Of a stretch of DNA of 64,000 nt, positions 1 through 14,600 are shown piece by piece. The notes below the pieces were generated by a model that worked only from the letters and a program-made list of their open reading frames with translations, was not told where the DNA came from and made no database searches. Origin of the DNA: Paramacrobiotus metropolitanus (lineage: Eukaryota > Tardigrada > Eutardigrada > Parachela > Macrobiotidae); assembly GCF_019649055.1 (NCBI RefSeq), contig NW_026570222.1, positions 1,550,001-1,614,000 on the forward strand, written 5' to 3'. A program made the position numbers and the translations under genes. How positions within the stretch are numbered: the stretch's first letter is position 1; each line of letters begins with the position of its first letter.

Positions 1-3000
1 CTGATTGAAAGCGAAAGTTTGGGTTTCAACACAGCAGCTGGCTATTTTTCAGTTGTTGCTCATTTAAATTTAGCTCATCAAGCTATCAAGCGCACTTTCT
101 GCTAAAAGGTTGACTGTGCAACAACTAAAGAGCTCAGCTGGAGACCAAAGTAATTTGAGATAGCGTACCACGCACTTTAAAACATGGCACCACTGTAAAG
201 AACATGTGAGACTGTGACATAACTTCGGAAGAATGAAGAATCTATCCCTGACATTCCCTGCCCCGAGATGAACATGTTCGACAGCACTGCTGCGAAACAT
301 TCTGGGAACCATACGAAGGAATATGACGGAAAATACTTACCGATGATAAACTTTACCTACAGGAGTAACAGGACTACCACAGCCACGTACCGTGTCCGAA
401 CTCAAAATGAAACAGGCTAAAACAGTATACACTGCTAGTCAAGGGTGTTAATTTGCCCGAGCACAATTGAATATAACACTGATGAAACGGAAGTGAATTT
501 TAAAGGCAAACAAAAGCACAAAAATCTTTCTATCACAAAAGAAACAATTTGAATGAAAATAATTGTTAATTTTGTCGCTCACAGCTGGCTGCGGGTAGGC
601 ATTAACCACTACGAGTACCTAAATGCCAAAAATAACGTACACTGACGTTCTGAAAATGAATGAATATCCAGGTGGCAGCCAGCCAATGAAGTTAACGAAC
701 GCCTCACCGTCAGAGAATTGGTGGTGCTTTTCGCTCAATGCAGACCGCGGCCACTCAGCGCAAAATTACTTACTACTACCTTACTTAAATTACTTACTTA
801 CTAATTATTACGCAAAATTATTTACTTAGTGAGCGTAAGCTCAATTTACAGACTTTGCTACCACGAGTACTCTACCGTTAGTAACAACAATAATACGTAG
901 ATTAAATTTTAAGATAAGTACTGTGATAGATACTGTGATACTACTACATAAATGGAATTACCGTTGTACGATGATCTCACGAATTATTATTAAATACTGC
1001 ACACTTAATTTTATTTGCAATATTTACACAGCGAGCTTCGCTCAACGAAAACTATCAAATGAAAATTTTGTCCCAATTAACCAAGAGATGGGACTGTAAG
1101 CAAAACACTTGTGACGGCTTACCATTAGTACGAGTACATACACAGCGTAACCCGTGGGCCAGTGGCACCTACAAAGCATCGTTTCCAAGTAATTCACCTT
1201 TAAACGTGGAACAGAAAACACTTTGTCAATTTACAGTTCACAAGGTAACATAATAAAATTACAGATCATGCAGTTGTATATATGCCTGAAATTTCGATAC
1301 AACCGAAAAACGGGGAAATCACAGAAATCGCAATATTTACTTAAAGATGTTATGGTTACAACTTACAGTCACAATGTCCGTACCGGTAGGTATTCAAACA
1401 GTAACTTTTCCTTTCAGGAATCCATAATTTATTGCGAGCGCTTTCGCAAAAACTTAAGCGAGACGAATGTTTGCAAAGAGTACTGAATTGTAAGTCGTAT
1501 GAGTAGGTAACACGGGTGATCATGACCTCCTCGGTTATAGACTCATTTAATAATATCAATAATTATTGCAGACTCATTCGTAATTATTGTGAGTGTCGGT
1601 TTATTTTCATGATGCACTTCTGGAGTGGTAAGGTACTTACTGTACTTCAATTTCAGGAAAATTTTAAATTTATAATTCACTACATCAAAATGATCCTTTT
1701 CTCCAGGCATCCTGTATATTTTGCAAAAAAAATTTAATTTACTTATAACATTTGGGAAAGTGAATTAATTACCAAAACGTACAGCATTGTATACGTATTT
1801 ATTGCATTGTATTGTATCTATATCTATATACGTATATTGTATACGTATTTATTAAAATTATATATGTCATTAGTCTAGTGGTTGGGAATGAACACAGACT
1901 GATTAGTGTGACAATTCTTGGGGGTTTTGTTATTTGTATTATTGCTGAATATGGTCAAAGCGAGGAACAGTTGTTATTAAAATTTAGTTAATACTGAATG
2001 TACGAGAACAGTTTACAGTAAAAGGATCAGCTGCTGAGGCTTTGAATGATCGCATAGCTATACAGTACTCACTGACTACTGTAATTCGCAAAATTCTCTA
2101 AATATTAATAATAACTATTAATAATTAAAAAAATTACAATTGCTAAATTCTTGATCTTGTACAATTCGCTCGAATCCAGCAAACATGTAGTAAGTACGAT
2201 GTACTGCAAATTACAGCAATCAATAAAAATAATGCGGATTAAGATTTGAGGGTCCTTTCTGTGCAGAGAAGAGTTTACAAAACTCGGCTTGTCCACATAA
2301 TTTTGTAATACACGTACGTGAACCTATAACGTGATACTACGTCAACTACGTACGATGGTTCCGTTTCCCATGGGCAACGTCGCACTACATTACAGATCAG
2401 CATTCAGCAGCACCCTTGAAAAATTTGCGAACCAGGCTCGCTCGTGTACTTATACTCTTTCCGGTTTTCACACAAGGCTCCGCCCGCTTCGACTAGGATT
2501 ACTTATCGAAATGCTGATTCGGTGCTTTTATGTTTCCAGCACCGCCAGGCAGCCGCCTAGTACTGAGCATACGCGGGCAGTACGTTCTCTGAGCCCAGCC
2601 TTAACCGGAAACGAACGTGAAGTATCGTGAACGAAAACGACAGCTTAAATCTGTTCGGATTACGTAGGTTTACGCGCACACGTAAAACGCCACAGAACTC
2701 CCTGGTAAAAACATGCTAAACGGTCTCGTGGTTTAAAGCATGTCAATGGCAATGCAGAAATTTTAGATGGGTTGACGCAGCGGTATCTATTCACGGGCGT
2801 GAGACTGCGACGTACTGTACATATCAGCCCGCATAAAACGCGGTTGGTACTAACGTAACACATGCATGCGTTCCAAGCGGTGGGTACGCCACAGCAAATG
2901 TCTCGAAGACCATGGCACGACAAAAACTCGTGTCTGAGTCTGTCGTTCGATAAAATTCTTGGAGACCAAATTAGTATGGCTTAGCTGCACTTATCCACGT

Positions 3001-5660
3001 ACAAGAAAAACTGCTGCTGGCATTTGGGTACAGCTGGATACGTGTTAACAAGGCACTGCAGCATCATATTTAGAGTTCTTGTTTGACCATAAAAAAGTTT
3101 ACCTCATGGCTGGTCGTAGCTGCGTCAGCTGATTTGCGTTTGATCCATTCATAAGATCAAGAGGTAAGCAATGCAGCTCTCTTTCCGCTCGATGTATGAA
3201 AATCCCACTTATTTCGCAAATCTGCTGTTTACAATGATAATCTAAGGTCAAGGTTAAAATATTGGAATACACAAAGTTGAATCTCTTTTCCTGTAACATG
3301 CAAATATCGCGTATTCTGGCCTAATTACTATATACATTATATGTACAAAATGATAATATTTTATTTGTAATTTGTTAAGTAATAGTTGATGGTTATAAGT
3401 GTACGAGTAGGTTTAATTTTAATTATTACTAGCTCAAATAACTTCTGCGGATGATATGGCCATACGGAATACTATTAATCATGATTTATGTGTACGAGTT
3501 TGTCTATATAGATATTTGCTAACTTGTGTGCAGTAATTGCACAATTTATTAGATATAATGCTGTACTTACATTTAAATGCGCACCTTCCTTTCTGTTTAT
3601 ATTATATAGCACGGGTATTACGTGGCACACTAATTGGCAATTTGGCAGTAAATGTAATTGCTACTGGCCTGTGGAATAAACTAGTGATAGTTTTTCCTCT
3701 ACTGCATAGAACTGATTCATTATGAACCAAATTTGTGCTTTTTAACTCTCAGTAACTACTAACCAGCATAATTTGTTCGTTTGTTTATTATTGTGTCACT
3801 AATAATCAATGATAAACAATTTTGCGAAATTGTGAAAATGCAGCCGGTGAGTACAGCGTGACATTACATTAATTTTACAAATAAGTACATGTACGAGTAT
3901 TTGGAGTCGCAGTCCTGTTATGGTTTCCAGTTTCCTTTATCAAATGCATTTTATCGTTATGTGAATGTTCGATGTAAACCGCTATGTTGCGCATGGTATT
4001 ACAGAATCTGTCTTTTTTGTTTGGAAAACTATTTTATTTTAATGTTGGATAAAATATAAAATGATTATTAAATTTGTTAAGTAGCAATTCTTTTGCCTTT
4101 TTCAAAACCGAAATAATTTAATGAGTGCAAAATTAACCAGTGCATCATGCGAACCCTGGAATCATTTACGGATTGATCAAGGTCCCAACTTCCTACTCAT
4201 CGATTTCAGAAAAAAAATCGATATTAAACCAGCGTACCTGTTGTGTGAAGGCGACTCTGTGCGCTCTCTCACGAAGCCTGGAATAATGACGACTTATAGG
4301 ATCGAATGCGCTGCGCACGTGCTTATTTCGCGTTTTCTTTATTCCTGATCATTTGATGATGAAAATTTTCCAGTACATATTGCACCTACTTTATGACGAA
4401 TATTATTGTTTTAATGGAATGGCGACAATTTATAGTGAACCAGAATGACCGTTTTAAAATTTGAAATTTATTTCTAATTGTCGTATTAATAAATAAGTGC
4501 CGGCGTGCTCCTTTATGTTTAATTATGTTTCCATATTGGTGCCAATTGTGTACAATTAAGTTAATGTGGTGTAGTTTAGTAAGGGAAATTGTTAGTACTT
4601 GTAGAAGCTAAAAATTAATATGCACAAGGGTACTATGTACAATACAAAAAATCCTTATTTGGGTTACGGATACTGCGCATTGACATCCAATGTCCAAAAT
4701 AATATATTGATTACTTACATTATTATATTTGTAATTTACAGTACGCGTACACTCTACGCCGTACAGTGTACATTGTGGAGTATACAGATATTAGCAGAAG
4801 TTCTATCTATATAAATAACAGCCCTTAATCAGTAGTGCCTGTAGTGGCATCCTTGATCCCATGTGGCTATTTTCTAAACTCTAATTGTACCACGCAATAA
4901 TAGTTACGTACGTCGCGTTTATACGGGAACCGCAGAACATACCGGTGCACTGCTCCGTGGAGTCTATTAGATTAGATACGTCCTAACAGTCCTGTAATAT
5001 AAATTATATAAAATGAGTACGTATTAAAAAATTTTTTGGTGCAATGCCACGCATCAGACATGGTCGCTTGGTTAATTGTGAGCCCAATCAGTACTTGTTA
5101 ATTAATATTGTTTTTGGGTCTTTTTTAACTCGCGCTCTGAAGACTGTTTCGCTTTACGAAAGTTTTCTTAATTAATATTGCTTATAACAAGACATTAACA
5201 ACTAAGACTAGAAACAGGTTGAAACTAGAAATACTACGAGTAACTTTCAATTTATCTCTTTGTTCCACTTCGAGTTTCCGATGCCGAAATGGTTCAAAGG
5301 TACCGCCATAGGGACTGTACGGTCTCTCATTGTTTCATTGCGGCGTTTGTGTGTGTGTGTGAACTAGTGAATTGCCGTAATTTGGCACATGAACATCCGA
5401 ATTTCATATTCCACTCCCTTCTTTTGCAGACAAACAGAAGAACTGCTGCCTACGTACTCACCATCAGCCTCGGACTACGTACACGTTAGAATCCAAAAAC
5501 GCGATCTAATCGTCGTCACTTGTATGCAAGCGATTAAAACTCATGCACAGCGTATCTACGTACTCCATTGAATGACGAAACTTATCTCGGATCTTTTTAT
5601 CGTGGAATTCGACCTGTGTGTTGACGACGGTGACCTTGTGGCATTCAGTGCCAGCTCAGT
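1..5660. other. gene-free or 5' noncoding stretch
   Basis: I see no open frame here that combines length, splice sites and a recognisable family. The stretch is mostly AT-rich. A relatively GC-rich patch at about 2330-2900 and another just upstream of 5.3 kb could be promoter or 5' leader sequence for the TRERF1-like gene that follows on the plus strand, but this is only position-based inference. There is a short run of TTACTTA-type repeats near 770-830 and a short GT run near 5345. A GTAAGT sequence at about 335-341 on the minus strand could be a splice donor of a gene reaching in from the left, but no coding sequence supports it. Confidence 0.4.
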
Positions 5661-8600
5661 ATGCAAAACGGCCAAAATCCACTCTACACTGGCGGCATAC
5701 CGCGAGCAAATCCTAATTCTTTGTACACTGGAGGTGGGCCACGCGAAAGTGATGCTGTTAGTATAACAAACATTTTTGCCCATCATCCCCATTTGGGCCA
5801 TCATCAACCTGGTAATTCTCCCTCTAATCCCAGTATGCCCGCGGATTCTTTATCAGGATCATCGAGAGATCATCATGCGTTGCTGCATGGCCGTTATTCC
5901 AATAAAACGGCTCCCGGTCTCAATGGAATTATCGTGCCTGGATTGCCGTCGTTTGGGCATGCACCACAGAGAACCTTCGATTCGCCTATCGGCAGCGGCG
6001 GGAGTATTGTTCATCATGGCGTAAGCAGTAATATTCACACGGCGAACCTTAATGAAGCTTTTGTTAACTCATTTGGACTGTCGCCGGGATCGTTTTTGAC
6101 TCCGTACTTCGCGGATCGCACCACCCGCACGCCCAGTCCATTGCATCGCTTCCTGCAGAATCAGCTGCTGGGTGGTCATCACGCAAACAGCAGCACTGAT
6201 AATCATTTCAGTCATGACGATTTATTGCTGGATTCATCTGGCTCGTTTCGCGGATTAAATCTGTCAAATAATTTTGCACATAGTGACCGACAACATGCTG
6301 ATCCTTTGATGGGCTCCGGGCATCTAAGTCGATCTCTGGATGATTTATCGGCGATGCTGGATAATTCCAATGACAGCGGTAAGGTATTTGTGTTAGGGTT
6401 CGACGGTTCGTTTGTCTTATTTCTGCGCGATACATTTAAGGTCGACAATTTGCAGAATCTTAAGATTCTGCATCTTAAGATTCTTATGTCCAGGTTTAGC
6501 ACAAAATTCTCTTGTAATTGATTAGTAGTGCCTATTTTTTCTCGCGAAGTACAGCCTTGGTGATCCTTCTGGGTTTCATATCTACAGTAAAAATTATTAA
6601 ATTTTCAATCGTACTTTTTGACGATTTTCCGTTTTTAATCTATTCTTTGAATTAGTTAGGCACCGTTAAACGTCAAACTTTCCGTATATTTTATTGCGCA
6701 AAAACATTTTCGTCACGAACCGCCGAATATAATAATTTAAATGGGGTTTAATTGCAAAGAACATTTTGATCAGTTGATCTATAGTTCTGCTGGCCAGTGG
6801 CCAGCAGAACCAGTTTTGATATTATACCAGTTTTGTTAATCCATGACATCTGTACGATGTATCCCAGTCTCCCAGACTGAATTATATGTGACCTGGAGAA
6901 AATATACGTATTAGCGATTAGCCTATCTAACGAGTAAATTACATTTGCGGATACATACTAGAACAGTTGAACTATTTAAGGTGTGGTGAATCATTCGCTG
7001 CTCTTCATCGGCGTGTTTTTTTCTAGTAATTAAAATTTCAAGATCTATATGATTACTGGGTTTCGTTTTGCAAAAAAATGGGAATGGGCGCTTCGGGAAA
7101 ATTCAGAATTATGCAGAAATACATGTGATCAACAAACACTGGGTTCGTTATGCATATTCACCATTTTGGGAAACTCAAAGCAGACGTCCGGCAGATCCTC
7201 CGGTAAAACTGGTAACCTTTACACTACGGGGGTAATCAGGGTTGACCGAAGAGCGGTGCATGTGGTAACTTGCAAGTGTTTATCGTAACTTTCAAGTTGC
7301 AGTTGGCACCTTCGCAAGTTCACACTCGTATAGCGGTGACGCTTTGGCTTGTTCGCGATTGGGGCTGCCTGCCGCTTTGTCGTGCATGGCGCTATCCCAT
7401 CGCGATCGGTACATGCATATTAATGATATTATTGCGTTCATTCTGAAGCTGCTTTGTCAGATACTTTCGGTTTTTGGTTCGTAATTTAATTTAATGAATT
7501 TTTAAATAATCAGTGCTTTTACTTTTTTTCCGATGAAAGAAGCGAAACCGGTTGGGAGAGTCCTGCCCTTATGGTTAGAATTATAACAGAAAATTTTATA
7601 ACCAGAGGCTTCAGCTTTACAATCAGAGGCTTCAGTGGCAGCACTGCCGCTGTACGGCAACACGGCAGTGCTGCATCTCTTCTACTTATGTACATCATAA
7701 TGAACAACAGTACCGAGTCTACTGATTGGTGAATGCACCAGAAGTATCGATGAATAACTGCGGCGTATCTGGCCGGCCCAATTGCGTAATCGCGTACTGT
7801 TTATTGATTGGAGCTCAACACGCGCATTTCTTTACAGTGGATTTGTCGATGCCGCATCGGCATAGCTCTTCCCCAGATGAGTCAATCAACAATGATCTCA
7901 CGCAGTCGGAAAGTGTGAGCAGTACGGTTCAAGTACGGGGTTCCAGTCGATCTACCAGCAAGCGTCGAGCTAACGGACGTACGTGGCTGAAGTCTGAACC
8001 TAAAGCACAATCATTAATAATTAAATTTTGCATTCATACGACGAGTGCGCTTTCACTGTGCTGGAGTGACTTTACGTTTCGCGACTTTCAGCAATATTTT
8101 ATGTAGTACCTACATGTTGACTACTGTTTTCTTCTGAATGCCATCTCCGCAACAGGAGCACATTTTATCTCGTGGTATTGCAGGAATTGATAACAATTCG
8201 CGGACCTGTCCAACATGTGGAAAGGCCTTTGGAAATTCCTCTGGACTTGCTAAACATCGGTAAGCCAGAAATTCAAAAACTTTGTTCTGCTCGCAATAAG
8301 CGCCTTGCAGTAAGTACATTGTTTCTAATGCACGTATATATGTATGCTGTAGTAAAATCTGTTACAGTAAATGCAGCCATGCAGTATGGAGATTTGTGCG
8401 AGAGGTAGAGAACTGCAGTAGACGCTAGACAGTCAGTAACCATGTTGTTGCGCTCTTGTGTTTGGTTTTTCATCCTTTGCATTGGAAATCATCCTGGTAA
8501 TTTATTTTGAGAAATCCCGTTAATTACGTAACTTGCATCTTGTAACGGACGGGCTACGTATATTTTGGAGCATGCTGATTGTTAAACTTTAAAGTATGCC

Positions 8601-11600
8601 TTATGCCATGGGTGGAGCTGATGCAAACTGCAAATACGTCAGTGAATCAGGATGCCATGAGAACTGAGCATGGCCTGTATGACATCATAAATTCTTTGCA
8701 TTCACAGACATTATTGTAAAATATTTATGTCTGTGCTACTGTGGAAAATCCGGATACGCGTTTTTTATTTGGATAGTGGAGATCGTAACTACCTTCCCAC
8801 TCACTGTTCACAGGCATGTGCAGCAGGAGAACGGTGGTTTTCTTATTGCTCTGTTATGTAATAACTGTTCGTACGTATCTTTTTACGCTATGCTTGTGAC
8901 AGCCTGTCTGGTAGGCACCACTACGGTAGCATGCAAGCCGGAAAAGTATTAGCTGCCTTTGTCGGTGGTTGTGAGTATGACTTTGTATGTAGTTTGTAGG
9001 CAGATGCTCGCTCAAATTTTACCATACTTTACTATTAGGACGAAGGTGAATTGACAATGAGGTGGAGGGTGGACCAGGTTCAGCATTGTTCTGAAGTTGC
9101 AGCAGTACTTACTTCTATTATTCGCTTGCAAATTTGCATTAATTGACAATGAACTGTGAACATATTGGTGTTGAGGGATCGGAATTCTGAGAGCGTATTA
9201 CAGAATGTCGATACAGTTTTACGAACGACCTTCCGTTTTTGTTTTAAAAAAAAAAAGTGTATCTTTTATTGTGTGTGCTAGACATTTCGTTTAATTTGTG
9301 TGTTTTGAACTTGAAACCATTTCTTGCTGCAGTGGATTGCTTAGCAGTGTATTTTCTCTGGTTTGGATTGTTTGGAAGCAGTTGTGAACTTGTGACACCA
9401 AAGTTTTCATTATTCGGCAATGAAAATTCACATGTGCAAATTAGTTTGCCTAAATTAGTGGGATCACACGTGTTTTGGCGAAATTCTGCAGTTCCGTTAT
9501 TGTCTTCTTGCTTGTTCAATGTTCAGCATTCGCAAAATCTCGTACGAAATGTACGAGATAACGTCTCTGCGTGTGAATGGTGTGTAAACAAAATATCGGA
9601 ACGACTGATCGGCACAGAAGCTTTACTTCTTATGGGCGTAGCGAACACCGAAGACAACATTCTGGCTAAACACACGGTCGTCACAACAAACAGCAGGAGA
9701 AACACGAACAAACCGCACGAGGAGAGGCGGACAAACAAGCAGCTCAACGCAGTGAGCCCCCTCCACCGAAACAAGGGAAGCGGCGGGCGGGGGAAAACGA
9801 AAGTGAACTAACTGTACATTCTGCTCTGCAAATGCTTATATACTATCCGCACATTCTTACTCTTCCACATACAAAGACACCGCACTCGTCCACAACAAGT
9901 CATTAGCAGCTAGCATGCAATTATTACAGTGACTGCCTTTTTGTCTTTCCCCAGGTGGTCAGATGCAGATTGGGTGGTCGTTATCCATGTCTCTGAGAAA
10001 CGGTCACGCGCCGTTATAAACAGATTTCCATAGAAATCTTTCTCATAACGTCTCTGCGTGTGAATGGTGTGTAAACAAGAATATCGGAACGACTGATCGG
10101 CACAGAAGCTTTACTTCTTATGGGCGTAGCGAACACCGAAGACAACATTCTGGCTAAACACACGGTCGTCACAACAAACAGCAGGAGAAACACGAACAAA
10201 CCGCACGAGGAGAGGCGGACAAACAAGCAGCTCAACGCAGTGAGCCCCCAAACGAAGCCCAAGGAAAACCCGTGGCTGCAGCACGGGCAAAGACAAGACG
10301 ACGGTCGTTGTCGCGCGCGATGTACTCCTCAAAACACGCGCTACGCCAGTTACCCTGCGCTTTTATAGCATCTGGTGACGCTCCACATTCGGACGCGAAT
10401 GTTGCACCACCGCGCCGGAAGGAATGAATACTGAAACTCGCGCCATCGTACCCAGCGGCATTTAACGCGGTATGTAGTAACTGGGTAAAACGATCCGCTG
10501 ACAGTTCTTTCACCCGACCACTGTTATCGCGGTAACAGAAGACTGATCGGTGACCTTTATGCACGCCAGAGTCGCGCAGTTCCAAGAAGGCTTTTGTAGG
10601 ACAAAATGCTGAACCGGCGCGCATCGGAAGTGGAATAAGAATACTATGTCCAATATATTTGTTTGTCTTCATTACCGGCGCCGAAACGAACAGGTTATCT
10701 TTTCCCACCGTGACATCCCGAAAGCAAATGCAGTCGATTATTCGGTGCGGCAATAGTTACTCTTCGCAACAGCGAAAAGAATGCAAATAGGCATGCCGCC
10801 CGTACTTCCGCGGAAGTCGGTGTAAGGCACCGTAGATGCCTTTAAATGCCGTGTTAGAATAGGAGGTTTTTTATTTGGAAATTCCCTGCGCTGACGGCGC
10901 ACTCCCTCCAGTGCTTGCTTAATCACAAAATGCTTAAGATCGGGCGCTGGTTTGTTACGAAAATGATGTAACGTCACAATGGCTGCCACATAATTTTGCA
11001 CCGACGAGAATTCAAGGCTGCGCGACAGCTCAGCAATATACAACCCGATGGTGCGCGGCTTCGCCGGTACTGGCTGTAGTCGATGACGATCGCAAAAATT
11101 TAAGTATCGGCACCATTGAACTTTTCTAGTGCGAAGGGATGACGGCGCCAAAGCATTCAGCCGCAACGAGTTCAGGATCCGGTTGAGATTGGCTGTTTGG
11201 GTACCTGGAACAGTAGTCACCTGTCAGGCGCAGTGAACTCTGGCCACGGTTAATGCGGTCAACAACGGTTGACTTATAGATGTCAGCAGTGGTGATGCGG
11301 CTCATAGCATCTGCAAAACTGTTATCGGCGCCAGGAATGTGGCAAGCGTCCACATAAAAATCATGCCGGCACGAAGCATAAAATACTAACTTCAACCACT
11401 TTAATGCCTCCAGAGATTTGCAAAATCCGTTTTAAAAAGGCAACCGTGGACGAATTGTCGCTTTCAATCAGTATCGTGCAACCACCGAACGCCGGTGCCC
11501 AGACCAAGATCGGGATGCAAGCGGCAACCATTTCCAAATAATTTATGTTCGTTCGTAACCATGACTAACCAGCGGCGGACGAATAAAATTTGTCAGTACG

Positions 11601-14600
11601 CGTAGGTGATGGGAGATATCCGCTAAATCCCAACTGCCGGCTAACCAGCTATTACCCAATGTAGCACCAAACCCAGAAAACGACGCGTCTGTAGAAATGC
11701 GAATCACGCGGCGTGGCTTTGAGATTACACATTGCGTCATACCATTGCTGCGGTGCGACTGTTTGCCACCAAACCAACTCACTGCGGATTAGTGCAGTTA
11801 CCTCACTCTGTAGGAGGCCGCTGCAGTTGAGTAACTGCATCTATAAAATTCGGGAAAACGCCCGTGCGCCTTTCACTGCTCGCGACGCAAAACAAATCAA
11901 ACCCAGTAACGACTGCAGTTGAATTTTACTAAGTTTTTCATTATTTTCAAATTCAGCGCATTTAGACACTAATTTCTGTATCTTCTCTTCTGGTAGTTCC
12001 ACTTTCTGCGCCACGGAATCGATAATTATGCAAGCAAGAAAACGTACTCGTTGCGTAGATAACCTTGTCCCAATTAATAACGAAGCCGAGCACAAAGTAA
12101 TGCTATTAGCGCCTGCTGAGCGGCCGCGCATAATTCGTAGTTGTCAGCGATCACCAGGAAATCGTCCAGGTACGGCACAATTTTAAACCACGTCTACGAA
12201 TCATCCATGCTACGGCGGTAGATAATCGATGAAAAATACTTGGAGCACAAGACAGGCCAAAACTTAAAAGTTATCGACATAGTATTCATCAACTCTGTCA
12301 AAACGCCAACGAAAACCCAGCAGCTGCCGGTGGCTGAAACACGGGTACTGAACGGTACGCCGATTTTAAATCAGTGACAGCAAAATAACACCCTGGTTTA
12401 CATTCAGCTAATGCGGAATCCAACGTGGCAAAGAGAAACTTTCACAAACGGCATAAGAATTCAGTGAATTAATTTCCGGGCGACTGCAATCAGTTATCAT
12501 GAAACCCGCCATCTTTTTTTTTCGGTACTGCGCCTATAGATTGAACACGTATTGGTTTCGTAACCTGCCTGCTTATTTTGCCAGCACGTAACTCGTCACT
12601 AAATATTCTATCTAATGAAAATTTCGCGTCACCGTGAACTAACTGTACATTCTGCTCTGCAAATGCTTATATACTATCCGCACATTCTTACTCTTCCACA
12701 TACAAAGACACCGCACTCGTCCACAAATAAGTCATTAGCAGCTAGCATGCAATTATTTCATACAGCGACTGCCTTTATTCCTCTCTACAGGTGGTCAGAT
12801 GCAGATTGGGTGGTCGTTATCCATGTCTCTGGGAAGCGGTCACGTCGTTATAAACAGATTTCTATAGAAATCTTTCTCATTTTGTACGCAAAATCGCGTA
12901 CGAAATGTACGAGATTTCGCGTTTTCTTTTATAAATACTAGTACTACAACGCATATCACACAGAGCGAGTCAACCCAAATCGTAATAAATATCAAGATTA
13001 AGTATCGAATGTTTTTCGTGTACTAGAGTGTCTTGGATTAAAGTACTTGCGTCTTGCTCCCCCATTTTAACTCTATGATATCATCGGCGCGTGCCATCAC
13101 TGCCATGTACAGTACTGTAGTTGATTGTGCCATTCGTATGTATGTAAGTAAATACGGTACTGTCCGTGCAAATTTTCGGCGGCACGCCTCCCGCGTCGGC
13201 ACCTTCACAGCGGCTCTGCAGTCTGCGCTCTTCAGTAGACCGACTGTTACTATTTTGTAACCAATTCGATTATCTGAGTAATTCATTCGCGTGCCATTCG
13301 CATTGTTGTTGATAGGGTCCTGCTACCGTTTGCACGTGAGCACTATTAACTTGTAATAGCTCGTTGGTTCCTAATTGGTGAGAAATTACGTCTTAGTAGC
13401 GTTTGTGCTAATAATTACTGTATTGTTTTATTCGTGGGATTTCATTGCACTAGCAGCGTTACAATTTAGCTTGAGTTTGGTGTCAAATTAAGGTAACCTT
13501 TGCAGGTTAACTCACTCGGACGAGCGGAAATACATGTGCAACATTTGCATGAAATCATTTAAACGACAGGACCACCTTTCTGGTCATATGTTAACACATT
13601 CTGACAAGAAACCATTTGAGTGTCCTGTGGAAAGTTGCGGAAAGAGCTATTGCGATTCTCGCTCATTGAAAAGGCATCTGGATCAGCACGAGCCGGTAAG
13701 TGAATTAGTAAAAACGACTTCACAGGAATTATTTACAACCAGTTGAAATGGAATAAAGTAAAATAACGTCCGCTAAAAAATTTGTTTTAGTGGTTGGTGC
13801 CTGAACACGTCAGGTTGCTATTTAACGATACTTCGGGAGAGAATGCGGAGGAACGGCGTTCCCAAGTATCCTTAAGTGGACGTGATTTTCATTTATCTGG
13901 GTATCTATCTACATCCTAAGTCCTTTATATTTCGCGCTTGTGGCGAATGATCGGTTTAAACATAAAACAATCATTGCAGGAGCGAGTTGAAGCCCTTTGT
14001 CTGCCAAATTTGCCGAAAGAGGTTCAAAAACGGCCCCGCTCTAAACGGACACATGCGATTACACGGAGGATTTTCCATTAAAATGAAGGTGAGAATTACT
14101 GTGGAAATACAACCAGGGAGTAGAGGGATTTTTTTTGTTCGCGTTGATTGGCATTTGGAAATCCATATAATTCCATGTTTTTGAATAGGGTGGCTGCGAT
14201 CTGTACGCGTCCGCTCCGCCTTCGGTGCAACCGCCAAAGTCTATCGACTCATCGTCGCAGAATTCGTGCGATCTGAACTTAGCGGACGTATCTCCACATT
14301 CCGTACAGCCACACTGGAACCCAGCCTCGGAGCTGTCATCAGAGACTGCCTCTGTCAATGACCAGCTGAGTTCTCTCAACCAGGTGGCCGTTATTCGCCA
14401 TGTTCCGCCTGTGATTGTCCATTCAGCACTGCCCCCAGTGAAGTCACTGGCCTCTCCTGTAAATAGTCCCACAACTGCTACATTTTCATTCTTCCCAGTC
14501 AGTCCGGTGGAATCACCGTCCACGCCAATACCCCCGCAGCATCCGCAGTTCCCAGCCACTCCTAGTACAGCACCGGCGACGTTGGCGCTTCCCGTGGTGG

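Larger units (their letters stand above)
8260..13505 (+). other. TRERF1 intron 3, 5.2 kb
   Basis: The donor is GTAAGC at 8260 and the acceptor TTTGCAG ends at 13505. The intron splits the first C2H2 finger between its two zinc-binding histidines (after the codon for the first His). At 5,246 bases it is several times longer than the other introns of this gene, and 3.3 kb of it is the retrotransposon at 9560-12880. The remaining flanks (8260-9559 and 12881-13505) show nothing I recognise. Confidence 0.8.

Noticed and set aside
9257-9811. 184-codon open frame on the plus strand
   Set aside because: It runs from intron sequence into a terminal repeat of the retrotransposon and has no recognisable domain, so it is a chance frame.
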